Origin: Amphiura filiformis
Taxonomy: Eukaryota > Echinodermata > Ophiuroidea > Amphilepidida > Amphiuridae
Direction: 5' to 3'
Length of the DNA stretch: 64,000 bases
Assembly (NCBI RefSeq): GCF_039555335.1
Contig: NC_092628.1
Span: forward strand, 64,055,235-64,119,234
This document shows positions 14,222 through 26,575 of the stretch, one piece after another (position 1 is the stretch's first letter; every line of letters starts with the position of its first letter). Under the pieces are notes generated by a model. It saw nothing but the letters and a program-made list of their open reading frames with translations. It ran no database searches and was not told the origin of the DNA. The position numbers and the translations under genes were made by a program.

Positions 14222-14737
14222 GATGGACCTACCTTGACCTGTGGCGTTCTTCTTCTTCTTCTTCCAATATAGTACAGTCCGCACATAGCGTATATTCGTT
14301 CATTCCAACTTGGGGTTGAGGGGTGCATCTGCTTCATGATGTCCTGCCACTTCCTTCTGTCTTGAGCTAGCCTAGTAGCTCTGACCAAAGAGCTGATGTT
14401 TACTTTATTACAGTCGGCTTTCAGGCAGTCACTCCATCTTTTTGGTGGTCTCCCTCTTGGGCGTTTGTCATGGATATGTCCCTCAAATGCGAATTTAGGA
14501 AAACGTGATGGTGGCATTCTCTGTATATGGCCGAAGTACCGGGGTCTTTTTGTTGAGATTCTGTCCAGGATGGTAAATTCCATGTCGAGGGTTTTGTGGA
14601 TGGCGGTGTTTCGGATCCTGTCGAGACGTGACACTCCCATTATTTTGCGAAAGCACATAATTTCAAATGTTGAAAGTCTGTTTTTATCTTCCTTCTTTAG
14701 TGTCCAAGTTTCTGCTCCATACAATAGTATCGATTAA
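14222..14737 (-). pseudogene. LINE 3' end fragment (C-terminal part of reverse transcriptase protein)
   Basis: The minus-strand frame begins YGAETWTLKKEDKNRLSTFE and continues with CFRKIMGVSRLDRIRN and KRPRGRPPKRWSD. These are motifs found downstream of the polymerase domain in many non-LTR retrotransposon proteins. The catalytic part is absent, so the piece is 5' truncated, as is usual for LINE insertions. The tail carries a short GAA repeat (14256-14272). The related copy near 30290 lacks the insertion. It differs in sequence from the LINE at 15205-16600, so it is a separate insertion. Confidence 0.8.
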
Positions 14738-15204
14738 TGAGCAATGATTATGTTAATTTAAATAATGGTGATCTGCACTAATGTTTAATATTTTTGTTAA
14801 TTTGCTTAAAGCAAATAATACGAGTACGAGTAATGGTGGTACAAGTTTCTTGTATTTGAATCAATATGCGGGGATTTCTGACCATTGAGTTTCAGACACA
14901 GAACCACTATGGCAGTAAGTTATGTGACGTTTTAAACACGTTTAATGTTATTAATGATAAAAGTCTCGGTTCAAAATGTCTTCACAATAAACAAGAATAT
15001 TTTTTCGTCATGTATGGCCTCCTTGTGTTTCACTAGTCATTAGTTTCATAATTAATTTTGATATGTTTCCATAACTAACCGAGTGTATTCTTCAAGCCAC
15101 CAAGCTGCTTCCGAAGGCACTGAGTCGTCCAGAAGTCCCATCTCAGGAATTTAGGTGTACGATTTATGAACGACTCGCAACAAAAGTCCAGAATTGCAGG
15201 TACC

Positions 15205-16600
15205 CCTATACTTACTGCTTTCTGCTGCCTTAACCGACTTGGTCGTCGGGGTACCACTGATGACATCTTGACTTTCTCTCTCCATCAGTTCCTGACTTTC
15301 ACTGCCCTTTGTGAAGTAGAAAAGTTCAGGCCAGTCCATTCTTTTATGTTGTCTCCCCATTTCTTTTTCTGTCTTCTTCTTCTTCTTGAACCATTCACTG
15401 TACCCTGTAGAATTGTCTTTGCTAAACCAGAGGAGCGAAAGATGTGCCCGTACCAATGTATCATACGCTGCCTGGCTGTTGTTAGTAGGTCATCGTAGGG
15501 ACCAATAGCTTGCTTCACCCTGGTCCGTACCTCTTCGTTGGTCACGTGGTCTTTATATGAGATGTTGAGGATCTTACGGAAACACCTCAACTCCAGTGCT
15601 TGTACTCTCCTTTCTAGGTCTGCTGTCAGTGTCCACGATTCACAAACATACAGGAAGATGGAATAGTTTGATTTTGAGCCCAGAGAGGTGTTCTTGTCAT
15701 TCCATAATGGCTTTAATTTTGCCATGGCGCTGGTTATTTGTGCGATCCTGGAAAGCACTTCAGGTTTTGACCCTTCATCTTATATCATCGCACCAAGATA
15801 TTTGATGCTGGTTACTATGCCTAATCGTTGCTCACTTATTTCCACTGCTTCAATGATTCCTGTTGGATTGTTGGTCATCAGCTTGGTCTTTTTTGAGCTT
15901 ATTTCCATACCATGCATCTGTGATGTTTGATGGAGATTAGTAATCAGGGACTTTAATTCTTGCTCACTACTAGCTAAGCCATCTATATCATCAGCGAAGC
16001 AAAGATTGGATACTGCTCAGTGCCTGTTATGTTGGCCATTTCCTAATGGTTCTCTAGCGCATTAGCGATAATATTCTTTCAAGGAATAAGTTGAATAGCG
16101 TTGGTTATAGCAGGTATCCTTGTCCAACCCCCACTCTTGTTCTGTTCGAAACCACTCATCTATGCTTCCATTTGCCAGCACTGTACACATGGCATTACTA
16201 TACAGCTGTTTGATGGTACGCACTAGTGTTGGGATGATGCTATAAGTTCTCATAGTGGTCCATGCCACACCCTATCGAACGCCTTCTTAAAGTCAATAAA
16301 GACATGGTATAGGTCCTGCTGGTGCTGGAGATATTTTTCACACAGTATTCTAAGGTTGAATATCTGTTCTGTGGTACTCCTTCCTGCTCTGAAGCCCGTT
16401 TGTTCTTCAGCGATGATGTTCTCCACCAGAGGTTTCAGTCTGTTCAAAATAAATCTTAACATTATTTGCGTGGGTGGCTGATGAGGCTGATTGTACGGTA
16501 TTTTTGACCAAGCTGGGGTTTCCTTTTTGGGGGAGTGTAATCACTAGTGAATGTGTCTAAGATGTGGGCCAGTTGCCTGTCTTCCAAATGATATTGTGTG
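15205..16600 (-). pseudogene. Degenerate LINE: reverse transcriptase palm and C-terminal region
   Basis: Read from 16462 downwards on the minus strand, the frame gives EEQTGFRAGRSTTEQIFNLR and then FIDFKKAFDRVWH, a reverse transcriptase fingers/palm motif. After a frame break it gives FADDIDGLA (about 15975-16005), the catalytic palm motif with both aspartates, then MEISSKKTKLMTNN. Further on come CESWTLTADLERRVQALELR and a basic stretch, then KKWGDNIKEWTGLNF. Frameshifts and stops interrupt it, so it cannot make protein. The endonuclease domain is missing. It is of the general RTE/Jockey/CR1-like kind; I cannot place the clade. Both neighbouring A copies lack it. Confidence 0.88.
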
Positions 16601-16675
16601 GTACACATACAATAATATCATAAGCAGACTCAACAGAATACCTTATTAATTCAATGTAACTATGAGCATAACGAG

Positions 16676-16744
16676 GGTTGGGAGCCAGAAAGGCTTAACT
16701 CACAAAGGATTCATTTGTGAGTTAAGGCTTTCTGGTTCTCAACC
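16676..16744. repeat. 31 bp inverted repeat hairpin
   Basis: The left arm ends with GGCTTAACTCACAAA. The right arm is its inverse with three mismatches over 31 bp, around a 7 bp centre. It lies just past the LINE's 5' side. Confidence 0.75.
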
Positions 16745-18954
16745 GTCGATAATATTGCTCGATATAGAAAACAATAACAAGCATGGATTGGAAATTCCAA
16801 TAAATATTCAATATCAACATTATACGAATGCCTAACAGTTTATACCTGTGTCATTTGTGAAAGGACAGTATACTAGTGTTATTTTAAAACAAGTATTTTA
16901 TTGCACATATCAATTTCAGCTGATTATCATTTTTCCTTATGCAGGTGGTTGGTTCATCTTGTTGCGTCCTTGTTGTTACACAGGGGCATTAAAACGGTGT
17001 TCAAGAATTATGAATTTTAAATGCGCCCGTTGTCAATAAACTCGCTCTGAGAATATGTGTCACAAAAACACTTTTTAAAACAAGATTCTAATTTTAGTAA
17101 CAAATTATACAAGGTGTGTTTCAGCATCGGGACTGCCTCTTAAGGGAGTCCAGGGGATATTCTGTGAAACAAAATTTACACGTTGTGCAGCGTTCTCTGT
17201 TTGACATAAGAGCACTTGTTTATGTATTCACTTAGGCCATTTGTAACATTTGATATATAGGGATCTCTGATATCTGATTTGCAAATGCCAGGTCATCTTA
17301 GATATACTGACATAAAACTTCGGGTAAAAAATCTCAAAACCAGAAATATATGTTGAGGGAAAAAAATAGAAAAACTTATTTTTGATGGATGTCTCCTCAA
17401 ATTCAGTCAGCATTATTATTGTACAAATTACAAATTCAGGTAACCTACAATACAACGGTAATAACAGTCAATTACCATTAGCTATGTATTTAGAGAAATA
17501 AATGATAACCCTTTGTATGAAAATATCATGTAGATTGGTCGACAGATGCATTTATTGTAGGAATCGTACACTATTACTTGCTTAATTTAAAATTACATTT
17601 ATGCAAAATCGATGGAAAATATATTCAAGCTGGTACAAAGTAGTGTAGTAGATAAAGCGATTTTTATGGTAATATTCAAATATTGCGGAAGATCAAAGCT
17701 GAGTATAAATCCATACATGTGTTCAAATGATATACTAGGTCATTACAATGTTAATCTATACATACATATTATCATTAAGAGATGCCGCCAATACCGGTAA
17801 TAAATGAGATAAATCATTATTGTAATTTTATATAAAGTATCAGTAATATGACCATTTATTGACCCCAATTCTGTTTATTGGATGCTTTTGTACTTTCTAA
17901 AAGCATGAAAAACGTTTCTTCATGACTTATTGAATTTTTTAAACTTCGCATTAATAAGCCCAATCGCCATTCTAACTTCCGGTTTTTAAGAGCAGTTTTG
18001 GGACACTTTGACCTCTGACATATCGGGAAAATTGACGTAATTATTATTAATTTTCTTATTATTGCCATAATGTTGATCATAAAAAATACTAAATACTTAA
18101 TTTATAAAAGACTAATATTTTTTATATTTGTTTTAATTATTAATGTTGCAACAAGCAATCAAACAGAAAGATGATTTACGATTAAAACAAGATAAGTAGT
18201 AACAATATACAAGATTAATATAATTGGAAAATAAACCTGAAGAAGCGCTATTCTCTTGGTGAGAAAAATAAGTGAACAGTATCATCAAGTAAAATAATAC
18301 CGACACAGTGTCATGGTTACTCATGGTTAATAAAGCAACTGTATTAGTTGTATCATCTATCTAATAGTCAAATATAAATATACGGTATATTTCATTTATA
18401 ATGCTCCAACTGATTGATTGCGATCACGGGATTGCAATGTGAGTCAAGATAAGCGGAGCACACGAATGAAGAACTGGGAATATACTCTGACGATTTAAAG
18501 GGCAATTATACGATTACTTCTTTACTTAGTATCTGCAGATATTCACGGTTCGAATGATTTGTAAAAGAATTGGCATTAATTACGTATTTGATTCTCGACA
18601 ATAGTAAATATTTTATTTTCTAAATAGATCAAACATATGTATATATAGATACTTCGAAGACAATTTGTCTTTTGCAGTCAATTCAATTTCAGCAATGGTT
18701 TATGATGCCATTAAAAGTACATGTATTTCTTTCGACCCCCTCAACGTGTGTAGTTCTAAAAACCACGTGTATATCATTAAAACATCACTACACTGTTTGA
18801 ACCGGGGGGGGGGAGGAGGTTAGATTCCTTGTATTTGATTATGATCAGGTTTTGTAGTTGACAGGCTAATGCTACAGAAATTACTTAATTAGTATGATCT
18901 CGAATGCTATTGTCGATGATATCTATAAGTACCTTCATTATCATTGTAGGTTAT

Positions 18955-19970
18955 TTAACTCATACAAAGATTCTTATCATTTGATCGGTCAATTGTGACT
19001 GGACGCGGCGAATCAGCCGTAAAGTTGGCCCCGGTCAATTTTGTTTTATTTCGTGTTTAGAAAATATATACCATAAGCTTTAAAATGGTATATCATTTGA
19101 CTTCAAACGATATCCAAAAGCAGGGTTATGATTTGTTGAACTCTGTTCCTTCGACAAAATTGTATTTTTCATCGGTTCTACATGTGTCTCTTTTTCTACA
19201 TTTCTGGTAATAAATATCCAACAGTCATAATTGGCGGTCATTTCAAATCATCCCCAAGTCAACGAGGTTCAGAAATATCCTCTCATTGTTCATTGTTGAT
19301 TATACATACCTAGACAAAATACAATGCTTTGTTATCTACCACTTGAACAGGATTTAGCCAAAGCAAACAAAGACAAGAACTATTCTATAGAAATAGGTAG
19401 AAGCTTATTATCCTCTTCAGCAGTAATATTATTGATTGATTTAAACAGCGTTTGATAAGATACTTGTCGCAACGAATTGATACACCTATGAATACGACCT
19501 TCACATACATTTTACACTTGAACTCAGAATACAATTTGCCGAGTTTACGGCTGATTCGCCGCGTCTACTCACAATTACTATTGATTATTCTTGCTATTTA
19601 TAGAAGAATACTATTGCACTCCACGCCCGTGCAATAGTCCTTTTTCCATTGCACTCACTCGCAGCTACCATGGCAACGCGGACAGACGCGAGCGTATATT
19701 GCGCACGGAGACTACCCGACTCGCCAATTATAGGTATGGGTGTCGCTTCTAAAATTAATACAGCTCGTAATATTTTTTTTTAAATTTATTTATTTTTGTG
19801 ATTTATAGAATTAAGTGGAAGAAAAACAATTTTTATATGATTTTTTATATAAAACAAATTTTGAATGTTTTTACTCGTTCAATGGAATATGAACTGTTCC
19901 ATTCAATGGAACAGTCCATATTTCACCTCATGAAAATATTCTTACCATTGTACTCATAAGCATTCAATAT
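18955..19970. mobile_element. Insertion private to A3 with inverted-repeat ends at 18994-19577
   Basis: A1 and A2 run directly from CCATTGAAGG to ATATTAACAC. Here about 1 kb intervenes. Inside it, GGCGAATCAGCCGTAAA near 19016 reappears inverted near 19545-19570 next to TACTCACAATT. The same end sequence occurs at 62891-62955. Flanking duplications are not clear and no coding region was recognised. Positions 19610-19640 form a small hairpin (ACTATTGCAC / GTGCAATAGT). Confidence 0.55.
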
Positions 19971-20407
19971 TTGTATAATATTAACACTTCTGACTTTTCT
20001 ACTTCGAGTGAACAAGAAACACCGCGGCACTATAAGGCCTACTTTTGCTATTACTATACACTGCTTCTGTTGATTTGCTACTGCACTGCTGCTGCTGTTG
20101 CGCTACTCATACATCTACTGTTTCCTTACTGCTACTTCTGCAACTACAACTTTCCTACGTTTACTTTTATACTACTAATTCGTACTCAAAACTACACTAT
20201 CCGCTTCTATGGACATTTTGTTGTTCTATACTGGTATGACTGGTGTAAGGATGCATATATTTGATACAACTGGAACACGGTTAGTAACAATGTTATAAAC
20301 ATAATTACGATTTATCTCTGCTCTTTCGCATAGTCTGATATGTCCATACCCCAAAAGCACACCAGTCAGTTCTCTGAACGCAACGTGTATATAACAGACT
20401 TGTAGTC

Positions 20408-20600
20408 GAGTCACTGAAAGTCGAGTCCGAGTCGAGTCGAGTCATCGAGCCCTCGAGTCTCGAGTCGAGTCGAGTCATGAAGGCTTCGAGTCCGAGTCGA
20501 GTCGAGTCATTTGACGTTTTCAGTCGAGTCGAGTCGAGTCGAGTCAGGCCATTCTGTCGAGTCGAGTCGAGTCGAGTCAGATATATTTTGTCGAGTCATT
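20408..20600 (+). repeat. GAGTC microsatellite array, left
   Basis: Many GTCGAGTCGAGTC runs with short interruptions, adjacent to the left end of the hAT-like element. Open frames across it are low-complexity artefacts. Confidence 0.9.
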
Positions 20601-20759
20601 TCGAGTCACTTCACGCTTTATATGCTCATAATACCAGCTGTCAACTTGATAGCCCAATTTGCATGAATTTGTACTTTTTTGAAATTAAAATCCCAGTGAG
20701 AGTACATAATATTAATTTATGAATCTATGTGCTCCATCCAGTGCATTGTGGAAATCAGT

Positions 20760-21080
20760 AATCAGTCATACTTGTAGTATTGCCATTAGGACCCGCCATG
20801 AGTATGGAGTACGGGTGCGTGTCCCGGACCACAGTACTTACGGGTACGGGTCCCAGGCCATGGGTACGGATTTCAGGTCATGGGTAAGGGTACGGCAGTG
20901 CGGATCCCTAGCCATAAGTATTCAGTACTGGGTCCATTCCAAAATAGGGTGCAAGAACGGGTACGGAGCCATGGGTACGGGTATGAGTATGGGTACGGAA
21001 ATTGGGACTCGAGTACGGGTACTGGTCCAGTAGTGGTATGGAAATTGGGACTTCAAGTACTTGTATGGGTCCTATTATGG
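20760..21080 (+). repeat. GGGTACGG-type minisatellite
   Basis: Irregular repeats of ATGGGTACGG, GGGTACGGGTA and TGGGACT-like words. It is internal to the hAT-like element. Confidence 0.85.
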
Positions 21081-23174
21081 GTATAAACAAATTAATTAAT
21101 CAAGTACAAAAGAGATCAAATATTGGTGGTCATAGTGAATCTAGCCTAAAGGTGGCATATTTTGGGATGCAAGTGAAAAACTATGTCTATGTACAGTATG
21201 GACAGCCAGACTGTGCAATACTAGTTTCAACATATATTTAGCAATGATTTAGCTTTCGAGTCTTATTATGCACATCTGGATAATTATATCCATGTTTTAT
21301 TAATATTTCAAAATTCATATACATCCCAAATTTCTGTATATGGTAAGAACCTCTCTATTAATTTGACTCAGATGCACAAGCCCAAGCCTGGGCACAAGAA
21401 GTACATGTGGCTGGTGGAAATGCTCACACCAGTCAGTCACATTGCAATGTAGTTCTTCATGTGTGCAGCATGTAGAGGAGTGTATTTGGATGGGGAATAA
21501 AGTGATCAGTCATTGTGTGAATGAGACATGTAGCATACATGTAGGGGTGTGTGCACAGGCTGTTACAATGACATGTGTGTAGCATTCATGTACATTTTTA
21601 ACACACAAATAAATTAGAAGTACTGGTATTTGCAAAACATTAAACTGTAGTGCCAGGATAGTGAGGATATACACTCAAATAACACACTGCACACTACTTA
21701 TACCATGGTTACAACAGACTTGAGAAAAAAGCTAAGATTTTCTGTGGGACTCATCAGACCCCCAGCATAGACCATAATGTCATAGGGCCTACTTTCAAAC
21801 CATGAACTAAAAGGATTTATTTTCGCAAGGATTTTAATTTCGCGAGTGGGCTAAATTCACAAGAGACTGCGTAGGCCTAACAAAAATAAGCACAGGTGAA
21901 ATTAAAAAGGTAATTGTATTATGAAAGTCAGATTGAAATTCTTAAGCTTACTTATTAAAATCATTAAATCAATATCAAAATTTAGCACAATGGTGATCTG
22001 TGAAATTAAGTCTCCACGAAAATGGTGGATTTTGACAATTTGCAAATGAAAAAAGTCCTCACAAAATTAATTGTTATATTAACAGGCATGAGAATGAATC
22101 TTCGGGGAAAATCCTGAAAATATGTACAATTGGGCAAAAATAGCTCAAAACAGCTTGAAAATTAACAAATTTGAGCACAAAATTTGAATTCAGAAAAAAT
22201 CCTGCAAATTCTCACGCCTGTGTTAAATTGTTTACAGGTTACGAATAAATACCACCATGTAAAATCAATTACTTACAATATTGTGTAAAACAACAAGAAC
22301 TGAAGTATGTGTACTACTACAATTGACCTACATGTGCTTATGAGTGATGACCACTTTTGACAATCAACTCAAAACACTTCTGACAATGATCAATAATAAT
22401 CTTTGATCAATTTTTTTAACATTGATGTGTTTTAAGATGATGTACAAATGTATAACAATGTTGATTAATTGATTGAATCTCAGACCATTCATGTTACCAT
22501 GTAAATTGTTTGTTGTTTGATGTAATAATGTTTGTAATATAGCTACATAAAAGACTAAAACAGTAGGGGTCTACTGTGTTCATAAACAGGCAAACATGTA
22601 GGCATTGACATGTACTTTTAAGTGTATGTAATCCAAAATGAAATAATTATATATTAATTATTAACCAGTTACATCAAAAGGTACACAGTAATCAAAGAAA
22701 GAATTAACTTACAAAGTTGGATGTTTGGTTAAAGTTGGATGTCACACCAATTGGGTTTGAGGCACTACTCCAATGATGTGTGATGATTGACTGATGACAC
22801 TTTATTGATTGAACACCACTTGAAAGTTGACCTATTCACTTGTGTGTTTTATGAATGGGGAAGTTCAGTTGCTCATTTGCATAACAGTAACAGACACAAT
22901 TAATGGGTATAGAGTTTTGATCAAGTCCTGAAATTATGCTCAACTTGGTAGTTCTATAATTAATGTTGTATAGGTGGAAGGGTTTGGAGCTAGACTACTT
23001 TTCAATATACCTCCATGCACCAAGTACATGAGCTTACATGTACGTAGGGATGTGAGAGAGGCTCCCAGCTGGTATAGTAAGAGCCCACTTTGTAAAATAT
23101 AAGAATCATTCACACACTGAGATATGTGGAAGAATACATGCAGATATTATTAGAAATCTTAAGGTATAATTTAT

Positions 23175-23395
23175 ATTTTCGAGTCATTTTTAAAAGTCGA
23201 TTCAGCCATACTGACTCGAGTCACAAGCCTCGAGTCATCGAGTCGAGTCATCAAATTTCGAGTCGAGTCGAGTCATCGAGTCATCAACCCTCGAGTCGAG
23301 TCGAGTCGTCGAGTCGCATTGCCTCGAGTCGAGTCATCGAGTCACCAAAACTCGAGTCGAGTCGAGTCGAGTCGAGTCATTTCGAGTCGAGTCAC
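23175..23395 (+). repeat. GAGTC microsatellite array, right
   Basis: A second CGAGTCGAGTC array with TCATCGAGTC spacers, just inside the right end of the hAT-like element. Confidence 0.9.
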
Positions 23396-24565
23396 TACAA
23401 GTCTGGTATATAACAGTAGATGCATTGACACCAATGACCAATAAATGACAAGCACGGCAGATCACTCGGTGTTCAACTGATTAAAAACAGCTCATCTTAT
23501 GACACAAGCGAGCACAAGACACGGTTGGGCATACTTCACACTGTCCTAGAGCCAAGTGGAATAGCCAGACTAACAATTGGAATATGAAACATACTGTTGA
23601 GTTAAATCTACATACATTGAGACATATGCAAGAGAACATTGATTATTTATCTGATACCAGGTGAGTTCAACGAACATTATTAAATTTGATCAATTATATC
23701 TAGTATTTTGATTGAGAAATCTACCACTGTGTGCCTCACTCCGCTACAAGGTCTAAGCAATAGAGCTGCATTTATTAATTACACTACCAATATTACAACA
23801 TCCATCTGCTTGCGAGCTGCGTAAACTTCAAAGTTTGACAGTGAACCACATTTGTTTTGAATCGTCTCGTATCACACCGATGTGAAGCTGATAAAATAAT
23901 GTGTAATGTGTCAGGATATATTTGACATGAAAGTAATATAGCTGCCATGTCTCCATACTTAAGAGTAACTTATTATATCTATGACATAGATAGTTGCAGA
24001 ATTTTGACAATAACAATAAATAATAGAATTATGGGTTTAAAATTATAGAACATTTTTTAGACATTAACTATTAACCAACCAAATGTTACCAAACCACGAA
24101 TATTACAAGTTCAGGCAGAATTTAATGCTTTAATGGAAAATTAAAAATAATGATCTGAGAATAATTGCGGGGTTTTCAATTATATAAACATCTACTAAGA
24201 TTATGCTGATCACAAGTAAATGTTTGTATTTTATCCATGTTTGATTTCTATAGGTCAACACTATAAATACTAGTGGGACAGGACAGATAATATCACAGGC
24301 AATTGACTTTCATCACTGTTCCTTTTAAATACCAGGTGTTCTTATATAATACAAAAAGGGATTTCAAATGGGTAATTATTGCACCTGGGACAATTCTTTG
24401 TCTCGAATTGCATTCAAAGGAGAGAATTAGTTTCAAATTATGATAGTTATAAAGGGTTATACGACCATGTAAATTGATAATCATAATAAACAACACATAC
24501 ACCACACACCCCACACACACCCGTAAAACACATACTCGCACACCCCACCCCACCCCACCCCCACC

Positions 24566-24920
24566 CAGGGCCGGATTTACCATAGGGCCAGATGGGCCCG
24601 GGCCCAGGGCCCCCACATTTGGGGGGGCCCCCAAATTTGCCCTGTGCATTGTGCATCTTCCATTTTAGCCGAAAAACACCATGTTTTTGATCAAAATAGG
24701 GTACAAAAAAATGCAAATTTTTGCGCGCTTCGCGCGCACTGGCACATTATCACTGATTATATAGCAAATTTCAGCTTCAATTTGGGTAAAATAGTCTAAA
24801 ATTGAAATTTTTTCCGCGCTTCGCGCGCAATCAACCTAGTAAAAACTAAACACTTGGCAACTTGAGAGCACATGCCTTGTTCACGTTACGTTTGGGGCCT
24901 CCAAATTTTGGCCTGGCCCC
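24566..24920. mobile_element. CAGGGCCGGATTTACC-type element, probably truncated
   Basis: It starts with CAGGGCCGGATTTACC, a frequent hAT-like terminus, followed by G/C-rich GGGCCC palindromes. It contains GCGCGCTTCGCGCGC palindromes at about 24723 and a shorter one at 24815. The expected matching right end is not seen. A1 lacks it at the equivalent CCCCACCC stretch. Confidence 0.55.
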
Positions 24921-26575
24921 ACGCATACCACAATGCCAGGTTACAATACAACTTCGCTAATAATGTAGATTTTCCATGATCCGGTTCTCAGACTGATGTT
25001 TTCCTAACAGTAACACACTGCCTAACAGTAGACACACTACAAAACCGAACGTAGACTCACAGTTATACATTCACACCCACGACCCGGGACTCACACGCAT
25101 CAACTCATCCAACGCACACGCAATAAAATACAAAGTTATTACTTATTTATCCATGATTCTGATCTCTTTGTAAAATATACTATTTCATCTATAATATATT
25201 GTAAATATTTACCGAAGCACAAAGCTTTCCATTACAAAACTACTCGCAGACTTCGTCACAATTACACCCCATAAACCCCCTATAATACAATACGGATAAC
25301 TTTGTAAATGATTGTATATGATTCGGATCTCGTTGCAAAATACTTTAGCTATCATATAACATTGATATATTACACCGCCTTCCATAGCAAAACCACACGT
25401 AGACTTAGTAACAGTTGTACACACATAAGTTCCCATTACAACATTTTTTGCAGCTATAAATATACTGTTTACCACTGCACCCAATAGGCACACACCCCTC
25501 CAATCCACCCCTACACACACCCACACAATTATATTCGTCTAATAATATCAGAGGGTGATGTATAATAGTTGTGAAGATCGTAGAAACGGGAAAGACAACA
25601 TTTCTATACCACCATCCATGTCTTACACACAGTACCACAATCACTACTAGGAAAAGGGAGCCCCGTTGTTAGTAATCCACGATCATTTCAAAATTAATTC
25701 TTGCAGCTGAAACCCACAAACAAAAATGTCACTACAACCCACAACCCACTTTTGACATTAACCTTTACATATTGCACACCCAGTCATTGGCTTTTTAATT
25801 TTAGATGCAAACATCCATAGGTTTTATCAATTTGAACTTTACAGAAGGCTTACACTATAAAAATGAATGAAGTTTTCCCCTCAACAAAATTGTGTTTCCT
25901 TAGGTGTATTATTTTCCATTTGTTTTGCAGATACTTTCAATCTTGGTTTATTGTATAAGCCCTTTGGTAATCTAGTAAATCTATTTGCTTTAATTGTGTG
26001 TTCTTCTGAACACTGTGTTCTTGAAACTGTAAAATGTCATGCTATACGGCGATGACACGTTATGTATGGGAAGGTTTTAAATTAAACAAAAACGGAGGCA
26101 GTGATGAAATGATACCGAGGTCGTTGATTACATCAACTGCGGAAATGTTTCATCAATAACGATGTCGAACTCAGAGGTACTTAACGTTTCCGATTTGTGG
26201 GACATTGTTAACCACATAGCAAAATACAGCACGACGAATCTCATAATAATGAAAGCAGATAACAGCATCAATCATGATAAAAAAACTATTATCGAACTCT
26301 AAGAAGGTACTTGACTGGGTCGCAACTAGAACTTTTGCGCGCGTATGACTGAACAACTTGTCAAATATTATTACTCAAATAAATGTCAGCTTACTCGTAA
26401 AATTACTAGCTAGATTCTTTGAGTGAAATTACGTGGACAAAGCCAGTTGGGTGTGCGATTTATGGACGCGTCACAATAAAAGTCCAATAAAAGATGCCTA
26501 ATTAATTCAATGTAACTATGAGCATAATATCAATTGCTCGATTGAGGGAATGTGATTGGAAAACAATAATGAGAA

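Larger units (their letters stand above)
8166..18470. repeat. Tandem unit A2 (second copy, enlarged by insertions)
   Basis: This is the same unit as A1 and A3. It is enlarged by a 3.3 kb insertion (10067-13370) and two LINE fragments (about 14222-14737 and 15205-16600). It lacks about 1.2 kb present in A1 and A3. It also has a private insertion of about 165 bp at 8890-9045, bounded by a 16 bp inverted repeat (GTCTACTCTGAAGTAC). Confidence 0.8.
20395..23405. mobile_element. 3.0 kb hAT-like element with GAGTC sub-terminal arrays
   Basis: The ends are a perfect 12 bp inverted repeat (CAGACTTGTAGT) and the target duplication is a perfect 8 bp (GTATATAA, 20387-20394 and 23406-23413). A1 has an uninterrupted GTATATAACAG at the matching place. 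Arrays of GAGTC/CGAGT units lie at 20408-20600 and 23175-23395, in the same orientation at both ends. A third array based on GGGTACGG lies at 20760-21080. The central 2 kb (21085-23170) shows no transposase or other gene, so it is non-autonomous. Confidence 0.88.
18471..26575. repeat. Tandem unit A3 (third copy)
   Basis: This is a third copy of the A unit. It carries private insertions of about 1.0 kb (about 18955-19970), 3.0 kb (20395-23405) and about 350 bp (from 24566). The end, 26440-26575, matches A2 near 15140 and 16640-16690, so the LINE in A2 is absent here. Confidence 0.78.

Noticed and set aside
14396..14737. + strand frame opposite the LINE fragment, and similar ones at 15166-15498 and 15688-15930
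   Set aside because: Shadow frames of the minus-strand reverse transcriptase remnants.
20477..20722. Frame rich in SRVES repeats, and a similar one at 23126-23413
   Set aside because: A translation artefact of the GAGTC arrays.
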